In this document: positions 5,105 to 6,395 of the stretch, one piece after another
How the letters are laid out: each line of letters begins with the position of its first letter
How positions within the stretch are numbered: the first letter of the stretch is position 1
Assembly: GCA_929200175.1 (NCBI GenBank)
Contig: CAKMYR010000073.1
Span: forward strand, 1-6,395
Direction: 5' to 3'
Source: an uncultured Gammaproteobacteria bacterium
GTDB taxonomy: Bacteria > Pseudomonadota > Gammaproteobacteria > PS1 > Pseudothioglobaceae
Length of the DNA stretch: 6,395 bases
Notes under the pieces: model-generated
Told to the model about the DNA's origin: nothing
Databases searched by the model: none
The model's input: only the letters and a program-made list of their open reading frames with translations
Program-made: the position numbers and the translations under genes

Positions 5105-6395
5105 AAGAAAAGTTGGAGCTTTTATTAAAAAAATCAATAGATGTACTTATTGATTGCGGAGTTATTAAAGTAGCTCCCACAACAATTAAAGTTAGTAACT
5201 CTAAAAGTAAAACTCATGGAGATTTTGCTACAAATATTGCTCTTGTGTTATCAAAACAAGCAAATATAGAGCCAGAAAAATTAGCAAATAAAATTGTTGC
5301 AAACATTAACAAAAGCGAAGAAATTAATGCAATAAAAATAGAAAAACCAGGATTTATTAATTTTTTTATTACCAAAGACGCTAATAAATTAGTTATAAAA
5401 AAGATAATCAATAAAGGTTCGAAATATGGCTTTTCTGATCTTGGAAAAGGAAAAAAAATATTATTAGAATTTGTTTCTGCAAATCCAACAGGCCCTTTAC
5501 ATGTAGGGCATGGCCGTAGTGCGGCTTATGGGGCTACTCTTACTAATTTATTAAGAACTGTTGGGTTTAAGGTTGACAATGAATACTATTTAAATGATGC
5601 AGGACGGCAAATTGATATTTTGGTTATATCGGTTTATTTGCGCTATATAAAAACAAATAAATTTCCCGATAATTGCTATAAGGGAAAATATATTTTAAAG
5701 ATTGCAAATGAAATAAAAGATATAAAAAAAGCAGATATTTTTGTTGGCGCTTGCAAAGATTTAAAAGAAGATTACGATAAAGAAAAATACCTTGATAGCT
5801 TAATTAGTAATTGTAAACAAATTTTAGCTAAAGACTATACAAAAATATTAGATTTAACAATTACTCAAATTGTAAAAGATATTAAGTTTGATTTAAAAGA
5901 GCTTGGAGTTAATTATGATAATTTTTATAGCGAAAAATCTTTAATTGAAAGCAAAAGTAACACAAAAATTATCAAGAATTTAGATAAAGATATATATGAT
6001 AAGGACGGAGCAAAATGGTTTAATGCAACAAAATATGGTGATGAAAAAGATAGAGTTATTTTGCGTGCTAATGGACTATATACCTATTTTGCTTCTGATA
6101 TATCTTACCATGTAACAAAATTTGATAGAGGTTATGATCAAATAATTGACATTTTAGGAGCAGATCATCATGGTTATACAAAAAGAATTGCTGCAGCAAT
6201 AAAAGCTCTTGGATATGATCAAAATAAATTAAAATTTTTGTTAGTACAATTTGCCAATTTATACAAAGACGGCAAAAAACTTGTAATGTCTACACGAAGC
6301 GGATCTTTTGTTACTTTAAAAGAGCTTTACCAAGAGGTTGGAGTTGATGCAACTAGATTTTTTTATATTATGAGAAAATCAGAGCAGCATATGGA
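5101..6395 (+). CDS. argS: Arginyl-tRNA synthetase, N-terminal 431 residues (cut by window edge)
   Basis: ArgRS attaches arginine to tRNA-Arg using ATP in the cytoplasm; it is a class I synthetase. The frame is open from ATG 5101 to the right edge (431 codons plus two bases). The N-terminal tRNA-contacting (Add-1) domain spans about 1-110, with the family THGDFATNIAL at 38-48. The catalytic Rossmann domain follows: LEFVSANPTGPLHVGHGRS (122-140) contains the HIGH signature as HVGH (134-137), then YLNDAGRQ (163-170), GADHHGY (353-359), and VMSTRSG (395-401) in place of KMSKS, a variant common in ArgRS. The visible end, FFYIMRKSEQHM, begins the C-terminal anticodon-binding domain, the rest of which is beyond the edge. 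The SANPTGPLHVGHGR form is the version seen in many proteobacteria rather than the E. coli form. It lies 258 bp after polA on the same strand. No Shine-Dalgarno sequence precedes the ATG, and a short frame overlaps it. Confidence 0.96.
   Translation, partial: MKEKLELLLKKSIDVLIDCGVIKVAPTTIKVSNSKSKTHGDFATNIALVLSKQANIEPEKLANKIVANINKSEEINAIKIEKPGFINFFITKDANKLVIKKIINKGSKYGFSDLGKGKKILLEFVSANPTGPLHVGHGRSAAYGATLTNLLRTVGFKVDNEYYLNDAGRQIDILVISVYLRYIKTNKFPDNCYKGKYILKIANEIKDIKKADIFVGACKDLKEDYDKEKYLDSLISNCKQILAKDYTKILDLTITQIVKDIKFDLKELGVNYDNFYSEKSLIESKSNTKIIKNLDKDIYDKDGAKWFNATKYGDEKDRVILRANGLYTYFASDISYHVTKFDRGYDQIIDILGADHHGYTKRIAAAIKALGYDQNKLKFLLVQFANLYKDGKKLVMSTRSGSFVTLKELYQEVGVDATRFFYIMRKSEQHM

Noticed and set aside
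5214..5411. Hydrophobic open frame antisense to argS
   Set aside because: Its Leu/Ile/Phe-rich product is what the complement of AT-rich, Lys/Asn-rich coding sequence gives; argS on the other strand is certain.
6283..6303. Loss of the KMSKS signature in ArgRS as a sign of inactivation
   Set aside because: The VMSTRSG variant is common in functional arginyl-tRNA synthetases, and all other motifs are present.

Overview
This is an ordinary chromosomal housekeeping segment of an AT-rich gammaproteobacterium. By eye the coding G+C is near 30%. DapD, ZnuC and the polymerase part of PolA resemble the enterobacterial proteins closely enough to recognise motif by motif, and the standard genetic code is used. 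Low G+C, compact spacing and the absence of Shine-Dalgarno sequences suggest a streamlined or host-associated lineage. A sulfur-oxidiser of the SUP05/Thioglobaceae or clam/mussel-symbiont type would fit, but that placement is inference only.

Layout: three genes lie on the minus strand on the left. They are the start of aroQ (3-dehydroquinate dehydratase, cut by the window edge), dapD (tetrahydrodipicolinate N-succinyltransferase, lysine/DAP pathway) and znuC (ATPase of the zinc importer). A 68-bp divergent promoter region holds a perfect 10-bp inverted repeat and separates znuC from polA (DNA polymerase I) on the plus strand. A 258-bp gap with a possible gene relic follows. Then comes argS (arginyl-tRNA synthetase), which runs off the right edge.

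The genes serve unrelated core functions: aromatic amino-acid synthesis, lysine and peptidoglycan precursor synthesis, zinc uptake, DNA repair and replication, and tRNA charging. No mobile element, CRISPR array, RNA gene or defence system is visible, and I see no sign of a novel multi-gene system.

The most notable observation is that PolA keeps intact 5'-nuclease and polymerase active sites, while its middle 3'-5' exonuclease domain has lost three of the four metal-binding acidic residues and is markedly more AT-rich than the polymerase domain. This polymerase is therefore predicted not to proofread. Smaller points of interest are the inverted repeat between znuC and polA, a relatively G+C-rich island that looks like a decayed gene between polA and argS, a 15-codon frame that overlaps the argS start as ATGA, and the lack of Shine-Dalgarno sequences at all five gene starts.
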